DNA of 64,000 nucleotides from Bacteroidota bacterium. GTDB taxonomy: Bacteria; Bacteroidota; Bacteroidia; Chitinophagales; Chitinophagaceae. Under the pieces are notes generated by a model. It had not been told where the DNA came from and did no database searches. It saw only the letters and a program-made list of their open reading frames with translations. Where the stretch lies: assembly GCA_013286425.1 (NCBI GenBank), contig JABDFS010000004.1:1-64000 (forward strand), given 5' to 3'. Shown here in pieces: positions 39,894 to 49,631 of the stretch. A program made the position numbers and the translations under genes. Position 1 is the stretch's first letter. Every line of letters starts with the position of its first letter.

Positions 39894-42800
39894 ATGAAAG
39901 AATCTTTTCTTGTTATAAGTTTTCTTGTTAGCGCAGTCATTACATTTTCACAGCCTGTTGATTCATCTCATCATGTTCCGGAAAATAAAAATCTTCCTGC
40001 GTCATGGAAAGCATCTTTATACAGCGATCAAAAAAAAAATTTTAAAGGGGATGAATTGTTAACCATTGGCATGCCTTGCGGTGGCATTGCTGCAGGCCAG
40101 TTGTATGTTAGAGGCGACGGAACTTTAGCAAACTGGTGGATCTACAATAATGCATACAATACAGGTTATGGTATTGATTCATTAACGCATTTTAATACAG
40201 CGCTTGGTCCATGGACTGTTTGTTATAATACATTCGAACCAAAAAGTTATATCGACCAGGGATTCAACGTCAAGATCAAACAGGATGGAAAAACAATAAG
40301 CGCTAATTTGAACAAGAAAGATTTTGATGATATATCATTCATTGGTGAGTATCCGATCGCTACCATCAACTATAATTCAACAACAAAAAAATTACCGGTA
40401 ACAGTTTCATCAGAAGTGTATTCACCATTCATTCCAATGAATGCAAAAGAATCTGCAACACCGGGAACAATTTTAAAATATACAATTAAGAACACATCCG
40501 CAAAACCAATGCAGGTAAGCCTTTCAGGCTGGCTGCAAAATTTTGTTTGTTTAGATATTGAAGGTGGTATTCTTGCTGATCGCCGCAACAGGATCATTCA
40601 TCATGATGGCATTACTTCTTTGGTAATGGATCTTACTCAAACCAATGCAAGCAATGCAGAAAAGAAACCAACCATACAAATGTTTGATGATTTTGAAAAT
40701 GGTTATGGTAAATGGAAAGTAACAGGCACTGCATTTGGTACGACGCCTGCATCAGGAAGTTTTGGTGGTGATCAAAGCAGGCTTACAGGTTTTACCGGTA
40801 ATGGTGTTGTCAATTCTTTTTTAAATGGTGATGGTTCAACCGGTAAAATGGTGTCTGATAATTTCACCATCAAAGACGATTATATCATTTTTAAAATTGG
40901 TGGTGGCAGGCATGCAACAACAACTTGTTTCAATCTTATAGCTGATAACAATATTGTAAGAACCATGACTGGTTCAAACACTGAAATACTCGAACAAAAA
41001 TATTGGGATGTAAAAGATCTGAAAGGTAAGCAGGCACATTTTGAAATTGTTGATGCAGACAAAGGTGGCTGGGGCCATATTAATATGGATGATATTGGCT
41101 TTAGCGATATACCTGTTACAAAAGAAAAATATTATCCAATCAATCATCCGTATTTCGGTAATGGATCGTTGAGTGTTTTGTCAAACAATGCTTTTGCGGA
41201 TGCAGATTATAAAGGTGTTGATGACAGCAACAATGTTGATTCAGCATCCACAACAGCTATTGATAAATTAACAGGCAGTGTTGGCGAATCATTCAATCTT
41301 AATCCCGGCGAAACAAAAGAAGTTACATTCCTGCTTACATGGTATTTTCCTAACCGTCCTTCTTATTATTTTGGAAGTGATGTTACCGATGTTATTCCAA
41401 ACGATTGGAACCAGGCATTGCCAACAGACGGTGCAACAATCATCGGAAACATGTACAGCAACTGGTTCAACAGTTCAGAAGATGTTGCTTTATATCTTCA
41501 AAAAAATTATGATCGTCTTTCAAAAGCCACGCATCTTTTTCATGATACTTATTACAACAACACAACAGTTCCTTACTGGCTCACACAGCGTTTGCTGATG
41601 CCGCTTTCAACACTCGCAACGGAAACATGCGAATGGTGGGCGAATGATAAATTCTGGGCCTGGGAAGGTGTTGGCTCATGTGTTGGAACCTGTACGCATG
41701 TCTGGAATTATGAGCAGGCAATGTCACACTTCTTTCCTGAACTCGAGCGCAATGTGAGAGAGTGTACCGACTTTGGTACATCATTTCAAAAAGATGGTAG
41801 CGTACTCGCGCGTAATGGTTGGGGTGGTGTTTTAATTGATGGGCATGCTGGTGCTATTTTAAAAGCGTATCGTGAGTATCTCAATTCAAAAGATGATATT
41901 TTTTTAAACCGTAACTGGGACAGAATAAAACGTGCAACTGAATTTATTATTCATGAAGACAGCAACAACGATGGTTTGATTGAAAAAGTACAGGCCAACA
42001 CATACGACATTGCATTTTATGGTGCGAATACTTATGTTGGCTCATTGTATCTCGCTTCATTAAAAGCCGCTTCAGCTATGGCAATTATTATGAATGACAC
42101 TGCATTTGCAGAGCGCTGTTTAAAGATTGCACAGGCGGGAGAAGATAACACGGTAAAAAGATTATGGAACGGTGAATATTTTGTGCAGGATGTTGATCTG
42201 AAAGCGCATCCGGAATATCAATATAAAGATGGTTGTTTAAGTGATCAGCTGTTTGGGCAAACATGGAATCATCTAAATAATCTCGGCTACATTTATCCTG
42301 AAGAAAAAGTGAAGCAAACATTGCAATCAATCTGGAAATATAACTGGGCGCCTGATGTTGCAACACAAAATAGAATTCATCCACCGGAAAGAACATATGC
42401 AAGTTTTGGTGAGCCGGGTTTATTGGTTTGCACGTGGCCAAAGAGTGAACACATGGGTGAGAAAGGTGTTCGTTATCGTGATGAAGTTTGGACAGGACAG
42501 GAGTACCAGGTTGCAACGAATATGATCTATGATGATATGGTTGATGAAGGCTTGTCAATTGTAAAAGGAATTGATGAAAGATATAGTCCGCAAAAACATA
42601 ATCCATGGAATGAGATCGAATGCGGCGATCACTATGCAAGAGCGATGGCTTCATGGGGTGTGATGCTGGCATTGGAAGATTATTTTTATGACGGTCCGCA
42701 AGGCATCATCAGTTTTAATCCAAAAATTCAGGCATCACATTTTGAAGGATTTTTTACAAGTGCCGAAGCTTGGGGAAACATTAAACAGGATCAGGCAAAT

Positions 42801-43016
42801 AATCAGCAAAAAAATTCTATCGTTGTAAAGTATGGCAATGTTTGGTTACAACAAATACAATTGCATTGCGATAAAGAACCAAACAGTATAAAGCTGTTCA
42901 TTAATAACAAGCAAATAAAAAATAGTTATGTTTTTAATGATAACATGGCTTCAATTATGTTTGATAAAACTACATTGAATGCAAATGATGTTATTGATGT
43001 AACAATTGCTTATTGA
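39894..43016 (+). CDS. GH116-type glycoside hydrolase with inserted beta-sandwich module
   Basis: GMPCGGIAAGQLYVRGDGTLANWWIYNN, GTCTHVWNYEQAMSHFFPELERNVRE, ANTYDIAFYGANTYVGSLYLASL, GCLSDQLFGQ; insert MFDDFENGYGKWKVTGTAFG...GWGHINMDDIGFSD. Confidence 0.88.
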   Translation: MKESFLVISFLVSAVITFSQPVDSSHHVPENKNLPASWKASLYSDQKKNFKGDELLTIGMPCGGIAAGQLYVRGDGTLANWWIYNNAYNTGYGIDSLTHFNTALGPWTVCYNTFEPKSYIDQGFNVKIKQDGKTISANLNKKDFDDISFIGEYPIATINYNSTTKKLPVTVSSEVYSPFIPMNAKESATPGTILKYTIKNTSAKPMQVSLSGWLQNFVCLDIEGGILADRRNRIIHHDGITSLVMDLTQTNASNAEKKPTIQMFDDFENGYGKWKVTGTAFGTTPASGSFGGDQSRLTGFTGNGVVNSFLNGDGSTGKMVSDNFTIKDDYIIFKIGGGRHATTTCFNLIADNNIVRTMTGSNTEILEQKYWDVKDLKGKQAHFEIVDADKGGWGHINMDDIGFSDIPVTKEKYYPINHPYFGNGSLSVLSNNAFADADYKGVDDSNNVDSASTTAIDKLTGSVGESFNLNPGETKEVTFLLTWYFPNRPSYYFGSDVTDVIPNDWNQALPTDGATIIGNMYSNWFNSSEDVALYLQKNYDRLSKATHLFHDTYYNNTTVPYWLTQRLLMPLSTLATETCEWWANDKFWAWEGVGSCVGTCTHVWNYEQAMSHFFPELERNVRECTDFGTSFQKDGSVLARNGWGGVLIDGHAGAILKAYREYLNSKDDIFLNRNWDRIKRATEFIIHEDSNNDGLIEKVQANTYDIAFYGANTYVGSLYLASLKAASAMAIIMNDTAFAERCLKIAQAGEDNTVKRLWNGEYFVQDVDLKAHPEYQYKDGCLSDQLFGQTWNHLNNLGYIYPEEKVKQTLQSIWKYNWAPDVATQNRIHPPERTYASFGEPGLLVCTWPKSEHMGEKGVRYRDEVWTGQEYQVATNMIYDDMVDEGLSIVKGIDERYSPQKHNPWNEIECGDHYARAMASWGVMLALEDYFYDGPQGIISFNPKIQASHFEGFFTSAEAWGNIKQDQANNQQKNSIVVKYGNVWLQQIQLHCDKEPNSIKLFINNKQIKNSYVFNDNMASIMFDKTTLNANDVIDVTIAY

Positions 43017-43046
43017 TAATTTTGGCCTTGATAAAACAATATTGAA

Positions 43047-44717
43047 ATGAATGAAGCTTATGTAATTGGTGTTGATTACGGAACTGATTCTGTAAGATCA
43101 ATCATCGTGAACGCGCACAACGGTGAAGAAATTGCAGCTTCTGTTTTTGCTTACCCAAGATGGAAAAAACAATTGTATTGCAATGCAGAAACAAACCAGT
43201 TTCGTCAGCACCCTTTGGATTATATAGAAGGTTTTCAATACACTATAAAAGATTGTTTGCAAAATGTTGATGATACTGTACGCAGTAATATCAAAGCAAT
43301 TTCTATTGATACAACAGGTTCATCGCCTGTTGCTGTTGATGAAACAGGAACACCGTTGGCATTGCATGAAAATTTTGCAAATGATCCTGATGCAATGTTT
43401 GTTTTATGGAAAGATCATTCATCTGCGCAGGAAGCAGAAGAGATCAATCAGCATGCAAAAAAATTCGACGTTAATTATTTAAAATATGTTGGTGGCGTAT
43501 ATTCTTCTGAATGGTACTGGAGCAAATTATTACATGTGTTGCGCAATAACAAACAAGTAAAAGAAGCTTGTTATAATTGGGTTGAACATGCAGACTGGAT
43601 GCCGTTCTTGTTAACCGGCGGCAAACATATAAGTGAAATGAAACGTGGTGTTTGCACGGCTGGTCATAAAGGTTTGTGGGCAGAAGAATGGAATGGTTTT
43701 CCGCCTGAAGATTTTTTTACATCGTTAGACACCTCGCTTGCTGGTTATGCATCTGCGTTACCTTCCCAAACATATACTGCAGATAAAGCTGCAGGAAGTC
43801 TTTCGCACGAATGGGCTGACAAACTCGGTTTATCAACAAATGTTATTGTTGGCATTGGTGCAATGGATGCACACATGGGTGCTGTTGGTGGACAAATAGA
43901 ACCTTATTATTTAAGTAAAGTGATGGGCACATCAACATGCGATATGTTGGTAGCACCTGTTGAAGACATACAAAGCAAATATGTGCAGGGTATTTGCGGT
44001 TTGGTGAATGGTTCTGTTATTCCAAATATGATCGGTATGGAAGCCGGTCAGTCCGCATTTGGTGATGTGTATGCATGGTTTAAAAATTTAATTGCATGGC
44101 CGTTGGAAAATATTGCACGCGGTGTGGTGGATGAAGAAATGATAAGATCGGTTACTGATAAAATTATTCCTGAATTAAACAAGCAAGCCGCTGCAGCGCC
44201 TTTCCATGAAAAAGATGAATTGAGCATGGATTGGTTCAATGGCCGTCGAACACCTAACGCGAATGCTTATTTAAAAAGTACTATCACAGGTTTGGATTTA
44301 GGCAGTGATGCAGTGAAAGTTTTTCGTTCATTGGCTGAAGCAACATGCTTTGGTGCAAAAGCAATCGTTGAATGTTTCATCAATCAGAATATTCCTGTTA
44401 AAGGTTTGATCGGTATTGGTGGCGTTGCAAAAAAATCTCCGTTCATTATGCAAATGATGGCAGATGTAATGAACATGCCGATCAAAATAAATAAGTCGGA
44501 GCAAACATGCGCATTAGGTGCGGCCATGTTTGCCGCAACGGCTGCAGGTATTTATGATAAAGTTGAAGATGCCATGCAGGCAATGGGCCAGGGTTTTGAT
44601 GTTGAATATTATCCTGATGAGAACAAAGTATCAATGTATCAACATCGTTATAAAAAATATCTTGAATTAGGTAATTATATTGAAAGTAATGTGGCATCAT
44701 CTATTAAAAACAAATGA
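43047..44717 (+). CDS. Ribulokinase (FGGY family)
   Basis: YVIGVDYGTDSVRSIIVNAHNGEEIAASVFAYPRWKKQLYCNAETNQFRQHPLDYIEG; GAMDAHMGAVGGQIEPYYLSKVMGTSTCDML. Confidence 0.92.
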   Translation: MNEAYVIGVDYGTDSVRSIIVNAHNGEEIAASVFAYPRWKKQLYCNAETNQFRQHPLDYIEGFQYTIKDCLQNVDDTVRSNIKAISIDTTGSSPVAVDETGTPLALHENFANDPDAMFVLWKDHSSAQEAEEINQHAKKFDVNYLKYVGGVYSSEWYWSKLLHVLRNNKQVKEACYNWVEHADWMPFLLTGGKHISEMKRGVCTAGHKGLWAEEWNGFPPEDFFTSLDTSLAGYASALPSQTYTADKAAGSLSHEWADKLGLSTNVIVGIGAMDAHMGAVGGQIEPYYLSKVMGTSTCDMLVAPVEDIQSKYVQGICGLVNGSVIPNMIGMEAGQSAFGDVYAWFKNLIAWPLENIARGVVDEEMIRSVTDKIIPELNKQAAAAPFHEKDELSMDWFNGRRTPNANAYLKSTITGLDLGSDAVKVFRSLAEATCFGAKAIVECFINQNIPVKGLIGIGGVAKKSPFIMQMMADVMNMPIKINKSEQTCALGAAMFAATAAGIYDKVEDAMQAMGQGFDVEYYPDENKVSMYQHRYKKYLELGNYIESNVASSIKNK

Positions 44718-44737
44718 TAAACGCATAATTTTTTACT

Positions 44738-47368
44738 ATGGACAAGACACAAAAACGCAGATCATTTTTAAAATCAGTTATGTTAGGTGGCACAGGTGTT
44801 GCCATCAGTCCGGCAATTTTAAAAGCAGGAACAACTGCAGATAATATTGATACAAAAAATAATGCTCAGCAAAAAGCACCAATAACAACAAGAAAATATA
44901 ATAGTCCATATACAGGAGAGTATTTAACCCGTGTTGCGTTTCCTGTTGGTGGTTTGGGTGCAGGCATGTTTTGTCTGGAAGGAAGCGGAGCCATATCACA
45001 CATGAGTGTGCGCAACAGGCCGGATATTTACAATGAACCTTCTTTGTTTTCGGCTATTGCAATAAAAGGCATACCAAATGGTGTGAAAGTATTGGAAGGA
45101 CAAGTTCCTGACTGGAAAATGTTTGGCGCAAGAGGAACCGGGAATGGTGCTGCAGGAACTACTTACGGCCTGCCCCGTTTTCAAAATGCGACATTCAAAA
45201 CACATTTTCCATTTGCAAGCCTTGAGTTGCAGGATAACGATATCCCTTTGCAAATAACAGTGAAGGGATGGAGCCCTTTTGTGCCAACAGATGAAGATAA
45301 CAGCAGCCTTCCTGTTGGTGCGTTGGAATATACTTTTACCAATAAGACAACGCGCAGTGTTGAAGCTATCTTTTCATTCAACACAAAAAATTTTATTGCG
45401 GATACAGATGGCGCTGTAAATAAAATTGCAGGTACTAAAAATGGGTTTGTATTGAGGCAGGATGCTGTAAAAGATAAGCCTGAAACGGAAGGCAGCTTTG
45501 CTGTATTTACAAATGATGATAATACAATTGTTGATCATTGCTGGTTTCGTGGCGGTTGGTGGGATCCATTAACGATGGCATGGAATACAGTGCGTGATGG
45601 TAAAACAAGAGCCACTGATCCTGTTGAAAAAGATGCACCGGGTGCATCGTTGTTTGTTCCGTTTACATTGGCTGCAGGTGCATCAAAAACGGTGAAGCTG
45701 ATGATGACCTGGTATATTCCTGAAAGCAATATTCATATTGGTGATGTGGTGATGGATGAAAAAAAAGATTGCAGCCCTGACAGTGGTTGTTGTGCTGCGC
45801 CGGAAGATTTAGGTGTTGCAAATGGAAAGAAAAGTCCATCGCCAAATTATAAACCATGGTACAGCAGCAGTTATGGAAATGTTGATGAAGTTGCAGATTA
45901 CTGGCGAAAAAATTATGACGATCTGTATGCAAAAAGCAAATTGTTTTCAGATACATTTTATAATTCAACATTGCCTGCAGAAGTTATAGAAGCAGTCGCT
46001 GCTAATCTTACCATATTAAAATCGCCTACTGTTTTACGTCAGTATGATGGCAGGTTATGGAGCTGGGAAGGTTGTGGTGATGATGGCGGTTGTTGTCATG
46101 GCTCGTGCACCCATGTCTGGAATTATGCACAGGCAATGTCGCATCTTTTTCCAACGCTGGAAAAAACATTGCGGAATACAGAATTTTGCGAAAACCAAAA
46201 TAAGGCAGGCCACCAGGGTTTCAGGGCAAATATGCCGATTAGTCCATTGAAACATGATTTTCATGCAGCATCAGATGGACAGCTTGGTGGCATCATGAAA
46301 GTGTATAGAGAGTGGCGCATCAGCGGCGATAATGAATGGTTGCGCAGAATATACCCTGTTGTTGTAACAAGCATGGATTATTGCATTGCTACGTGGGATC
46401 CGAAAAGCAAAGGCGTTGTTGAAGAGCCGCACCATAACACATACGATATTGAATTCTGGGGACCTGATGGAATGATCACTTCATTTTATTTAGGTGCCTT
46501 AACTGCCATTACTTTAATGGGTAAACATCTGGATAAAGATGTAAGTAAATATGAAGATCTATATACAAAAGGCAAGGTGCAGCTTGAAACAAATTTGTAT
46601 GATGGTGAATATTTTTTCCAGGACATTGAATATAAGAATCTGAAAGCGCAGAATCCTGCTACAGCAAAATCTTTTGGCGGTGATTATTCTGCTGAAGCCA
46701 TTGATATTTTAAAAGAAGAAGGACCTAAATATCAATATGGAAAAGGTTGTTTGAGTGATGGTATTTTAGGTGCATGGATTGGCAGCATGTGTGCATTGCC
46801 AACATTTGTTGATGATAAAAAAGTAAGCAGTCATTTGCTTGCTGTACATAAATACAATTTGAAAACAACATTGAAAGAACATGCTAACCCGCAGCGTCCT
46901 GCTTATGCTTTGAGTGATGAAGGTGGTTTGTTGTTATGCACATGGCCAAAAGGTGGCAAGTTATCCTTGCCTTTTGTTTATAGTGATGAAGTGTGGACCG
47001 GCATTGAGTACCAGGTTGCAGCGCATTTGATGGAGATGGGTCACGTGCAGCAGGGTTTGGATATTGTAAGGCTTTGCCGCAATCGTTATGATGGCAGAAT
47101 CCGCAATCCTTTTAATGAGTATGAATGTGGTCATTGGTATGCACGTGCCATGAGCAGTTATGGCATGTTACAGGCATTAACCGGTGCGCGTTATGATGCA
47201 GTTGATAGATCATTACATATTGATTCCAAGGTTGGAGATTTTACATCTTTTCTTTCAACAGCAACCGGTTTTGGAACGGTCAGTTTTAAATCTGGCAAGC
47301 CTTCTGTGAAAGTGGTGTATGGTAAGATTGATATTGATAAAACTTTTATTGGTAATAAGGAAATATAA
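44738..47368 (+). CDS. GH116-type glycoside hydrolase with Tat-like signal
   Basis: KRRSFLKSVMLGGTGVAISPA twin-arginine-like signal; GSCTHVWNYAQAMSHLFPTLEKTLR; HNTYDIEFWGPDGMITSFYLGAL; GCLSDGILGAW. Confidence 0.88.
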   Translation: MDKTQKRRSFLKSVMLGGTGVAISPAILKAGTTADNIDTKNNAQQKAPITTRKYNSPYTGEYLTRVAFPVGGLGAGMFCLEGSGAISHMSVRNRPDIYNEPSLFSAIAIKGIPNGVKVLEGQVPDWKMFGARGTGNGAAGTTYGLPRFQNATFKTHFPFASLELQDNDIPLQITVKGWSPFVPTDEDNSSLPVGALEYTFTNKTTRSVEAIFSFNTKNFIADTDGAVNKIAGTKNGFVLRQDAVKDKPETEGSFAVFTNDDNTIVDHCWFRGGWWDPLTMAWNTVRDGKTRATDPVEKDAPGASLFVPFTLAAGASKTVKLMMTWYIPESNIHIGDVVMDEKKDCSPDSGCCAAPEDLGVANGKKSPSPNYKPWYSSSYGNVDEVADYWRKNYDDLYAKSKLFSDTFYNSTLPAEVIEAVAANLTILKSPTVLRQYDGRLWSWEGCGDDGGCCHGSCTHVWNYAQAMSHLFPTLEKTLRNTEFCENQNKAGHQGFRANMPISPLKHDFHAASDGQLGGIMKVYREWRISGDNEWLRRIYPVVVTSMDYCIATWDPKSKGVVEEPHHNTYDIEFWGPDGMITSFYLGALTAITLMGKHLDKDVSKYEDLYTKGKVQLETNLYDGEYFFQDIEYKNLKAQNPATAKSFGGDYSAEAIDILKEEGPKYQYGKGCLSDGILGAWIGSMCALPTFVDDKKVSSHLLAVHKYNLKTTLKEHANPQRPAYALSDEGGLLLCTWPKGGKLSLPFVYSDEVWTGIEYQVAAHLMEMGHVQQGLDIVRLCRNRYDGRIRNPFNEYECGHWYARAMSSYGMLQALTGARYDAVDRSLHIDSKVGDFTSFLSTATGFGTVSFKSGKPSVKVVYGKIDIDKTFIGNKEI

Positions 47369-47374
47369 ATACAA

Positions 47375-47725
47375 ATGGCTTGTGTAGATAAAAATATGGT
47401 GGTGGCTTTGCGTTACACTATGCGTAATGGAAAAGGGGAAGTATTGGAAGATATGATGCAATCAACGCCGGTAAATTATTTACATGGATCAGATGGTATT
47501 TTGTCTTTGTTGCAGGATCAATTGCGAGGTTTAAAAGCCGGTGATAAGAAGCAGGTTTTTTTATCAAAACAGAACAGCGAAGCTGATGATGATTTTGTTT
47601 TCGATGTTATGATTGATAATGTGCGTGAAGCAATTGATGAAGAAATTATTTTAGGTTATCCTGTACAAATAACAACAGCTATTTGTAATGATGATTGTTA
47701 TTGTTACGAGGAAAGTCAAAGGTAA
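47375..47725 (+). CDS. FKBP/SlyD-type peptidyl-prolyl isomerase
   Basis: MVVALRYTMRNGKGEVLEDMMQSTPVNYLHGSDGILSLLQDQLRGLKAGDKKQV; Cys/acidic C-terminus CNDDCYCYEESQR. Confidence 0.75.
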   Translation: MACVDKNMVVALRYTMRNGKGEVLEDMMQSTPVNYLHGSDGILSLLQDQLRGLKAGDKKQVFLSKQNSEADDDFVFDVMIDNVREAIDEEIILGYPVQITTAICNDDCYCYEESQR

Positions 47726-47799
47726 AAATTCAAAATTCGAAAAGTCAAGCACGTCAATTTACGAGCAACCAATTTTTACCTTTTAAATTTTGACTTATT

Positions 47800-48876
47800 A
47801 TGCAGATACATTTAATCAGCGGCTTTCTTGGCAGCGGAAAAACCACAGCTATTCAAACTGCATGTAAAGTATTAATAACAGAAAGTTTGAAAGTTGGTGT
47901 TATTACAAACGACCAGGGAATTAAATTGGTTGATACCGGTTATTTTGAAAGCAACGCAATTCCAAACAGGCAGGTTATTAATGGTTGCTTTTGTTGCAAC
48001 TATAATTCACTGGATGAAAATATTCAATCGTTAATTGCAACAAACAATCCTGATGTAATTTTTGCTGAATCTGTTGGTTCATGTACGGATATTGTTGCAA
48101 CTGTAATGAAGCCTTTGCTTCAATTTAAAAAAGATGTTGCAGTAACTGTTTCAACTTTTGCGGATGCACGTTTATTGCAAATGTTGTTTATTGAAAACAA
48201 GCAGTTGTTTAACGATGAAGTGAATTACATCTATACGAAACAACTGGAAGAAGCGGAAATAATTGTGGTGTCGAAAATTGATTTGATAACGCGGGAAACG
48301 CAAGATTCGGTTCAACAGTTTTTGCAAGCAAAATATCGAGGCAAGGAAATCATTTTTATTAATGGAACTGATGATGCAAGCATTTTGCAATGGTTAAACA
48401 TCATTCAACAAACAAACAAACAAAGCAACACATCTTCATTAAATATCGACTATGATATTTATGGCGCGGGAGAAGCTGCGCTTGCATGGTTAGATGATGA
48501 ATTTGAACTATACAATGATAAAGGCAATGCTGTTGAAGATGCACTTGTATTGGCGAATAATATTTTTCAGCAATTACAAAATAATAATCTTCCTATAGGG
48601 CATCTTAAGCTGTTGATCAACCAACAATTGAAAATAAGTTATACGGAACTACAAACACCGGATACTCCTGTAACAATATCATCCGCTGCAAAGGCACATG
48701 TTATTCTGAATGCAAGAGTTCAAACTGATCCTGTAACGTTAAGGAAGATCATTTCAGACGCTATGAATCATTTGCAAAAAGAAAAGAATTGTAGCATCAA
48801 CATTATTGATTCTACTGCTTTTATACCAGGATATCCAAGACCAACGCACCGTATCACTGATAATATAAGTGCATGA
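47800..48876 (+). CDS. CobW/G3E-family GTPase
   Basis: HLISGFLGSGKTTAI P-loop, INGCFCCNYNSLDENI (CxCC), DVIFAESVGSCTDIV. Confidence 0.88.
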   Translation: MQIHLISGFLGSGKTTAIQTACKVLITESLKVGVITNDQGIKLVDTGYFESNAIPNRQVINGCFCCNYNSLDENIQSLIATNNPDVIFAESVGSCTDIVATVMKPLLQFKKDVAVTVSTFADARLLQMLFIENKQLFNDEVNYIYTKQLEEAEIIVVSKIDLITRETQDSVQQFLQAKYRGKEIIFINGTDDASILQWLNIIQQTNKQSNTSSLNIDYDIYGAGEAALAWLDDEFELYNDKGNAVEDALVLANNIFQQLQNNNLPIGHLKLLINQQLKISYTELQTPDTPVTISSAAKAHVILNARVQTDPVTLRKIISDAMNHLQKEKNCSINIIDSTAFIPGYPRPTHRITDNISA

Positions 48877-49526
48877 AAAAATATTTAGCTGAAATGATGG
48901 GCACTTTCGCTGTTGTCTTTTGCGGAACCGGCGCTATTATTATAGATGGATTAACCAACGGAAGTATTACACATGCCGGTGTTGCAATTACATTTGGATT
49001 GATAGTTATGACGATGATCTATACATTTGGCAGCAATTCCGGCGCTCATTTTAATCCTGCCGTAAGTATTGCATTTGCATTAGCGAACAGGTTTCCGTAC
49101 CGATCATTGTTACCATATATTATTAGCCAATGCGCAGGCGCTATTGCAGCGAGTGTGTTATTAAGAATATTATTTCCAAACGACATTTTACTTGGCGCAA
49201 CATTACCTGCAGGCTCTGCTATGCAATCATTCATACTGGAATTGTTTTTATCATTTTTATTAATGCTGGTTATTTTACATGCCGCATGCGGCAGTAAAGA
49301 AAAAGGATTGTTTAGCGGAATAGTTATAGGCGGCGTGGTAGGTTTGGAAGCGATGTTTGCGGGACCTGTTTGTGGTGCTTCCATGAATCCGGCACGTTCA
49401 CTTGGACCAGCTATTTTATCAGGCCATACAGAATTTTTATGGCTGTATTTACTTGCTCCATTAACCGGGATGGCGTTAGCAGTGCCGCTGTTTAAATTCA
49501 TGAAAGAAGAAGTAGTGATTGGTTAA
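48873..49526 (+). CDS. MIP-family aquaporin
   Basis: Two NPA boxes: SGAHFNPAVSIAFA and CGASMNPARSLGPA. Confidence 0.95.
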   Translation: MKKYLAEMMGTFAVVFCGTGAIIIDGLTNGSITHAGVAITFGLIVMTMIYTFGSNSGAHFNPAVSIAFALANRFPYRSLLPYIISQCAGAIAASVLLRILFPNDILLGATLPAGSAMQSFILELFLSFLLMLVILHAACGSKEKGLFSGIVIGGVVGLEAMFAGPVCGASMNPARSLGPAILSGHTEFLWLYLLAPLTGMALAVPLFKFMKEEVVIG

Positions 49527-49631
49527 AAAGTCAACTATCAATATGGATTTTTGCATCATCTAAGCAATTACATTGTTGCAATCATTTTAAATTAAATAAT
49601 TTATATTGGTGCACCATAATTAATTGTAAAC

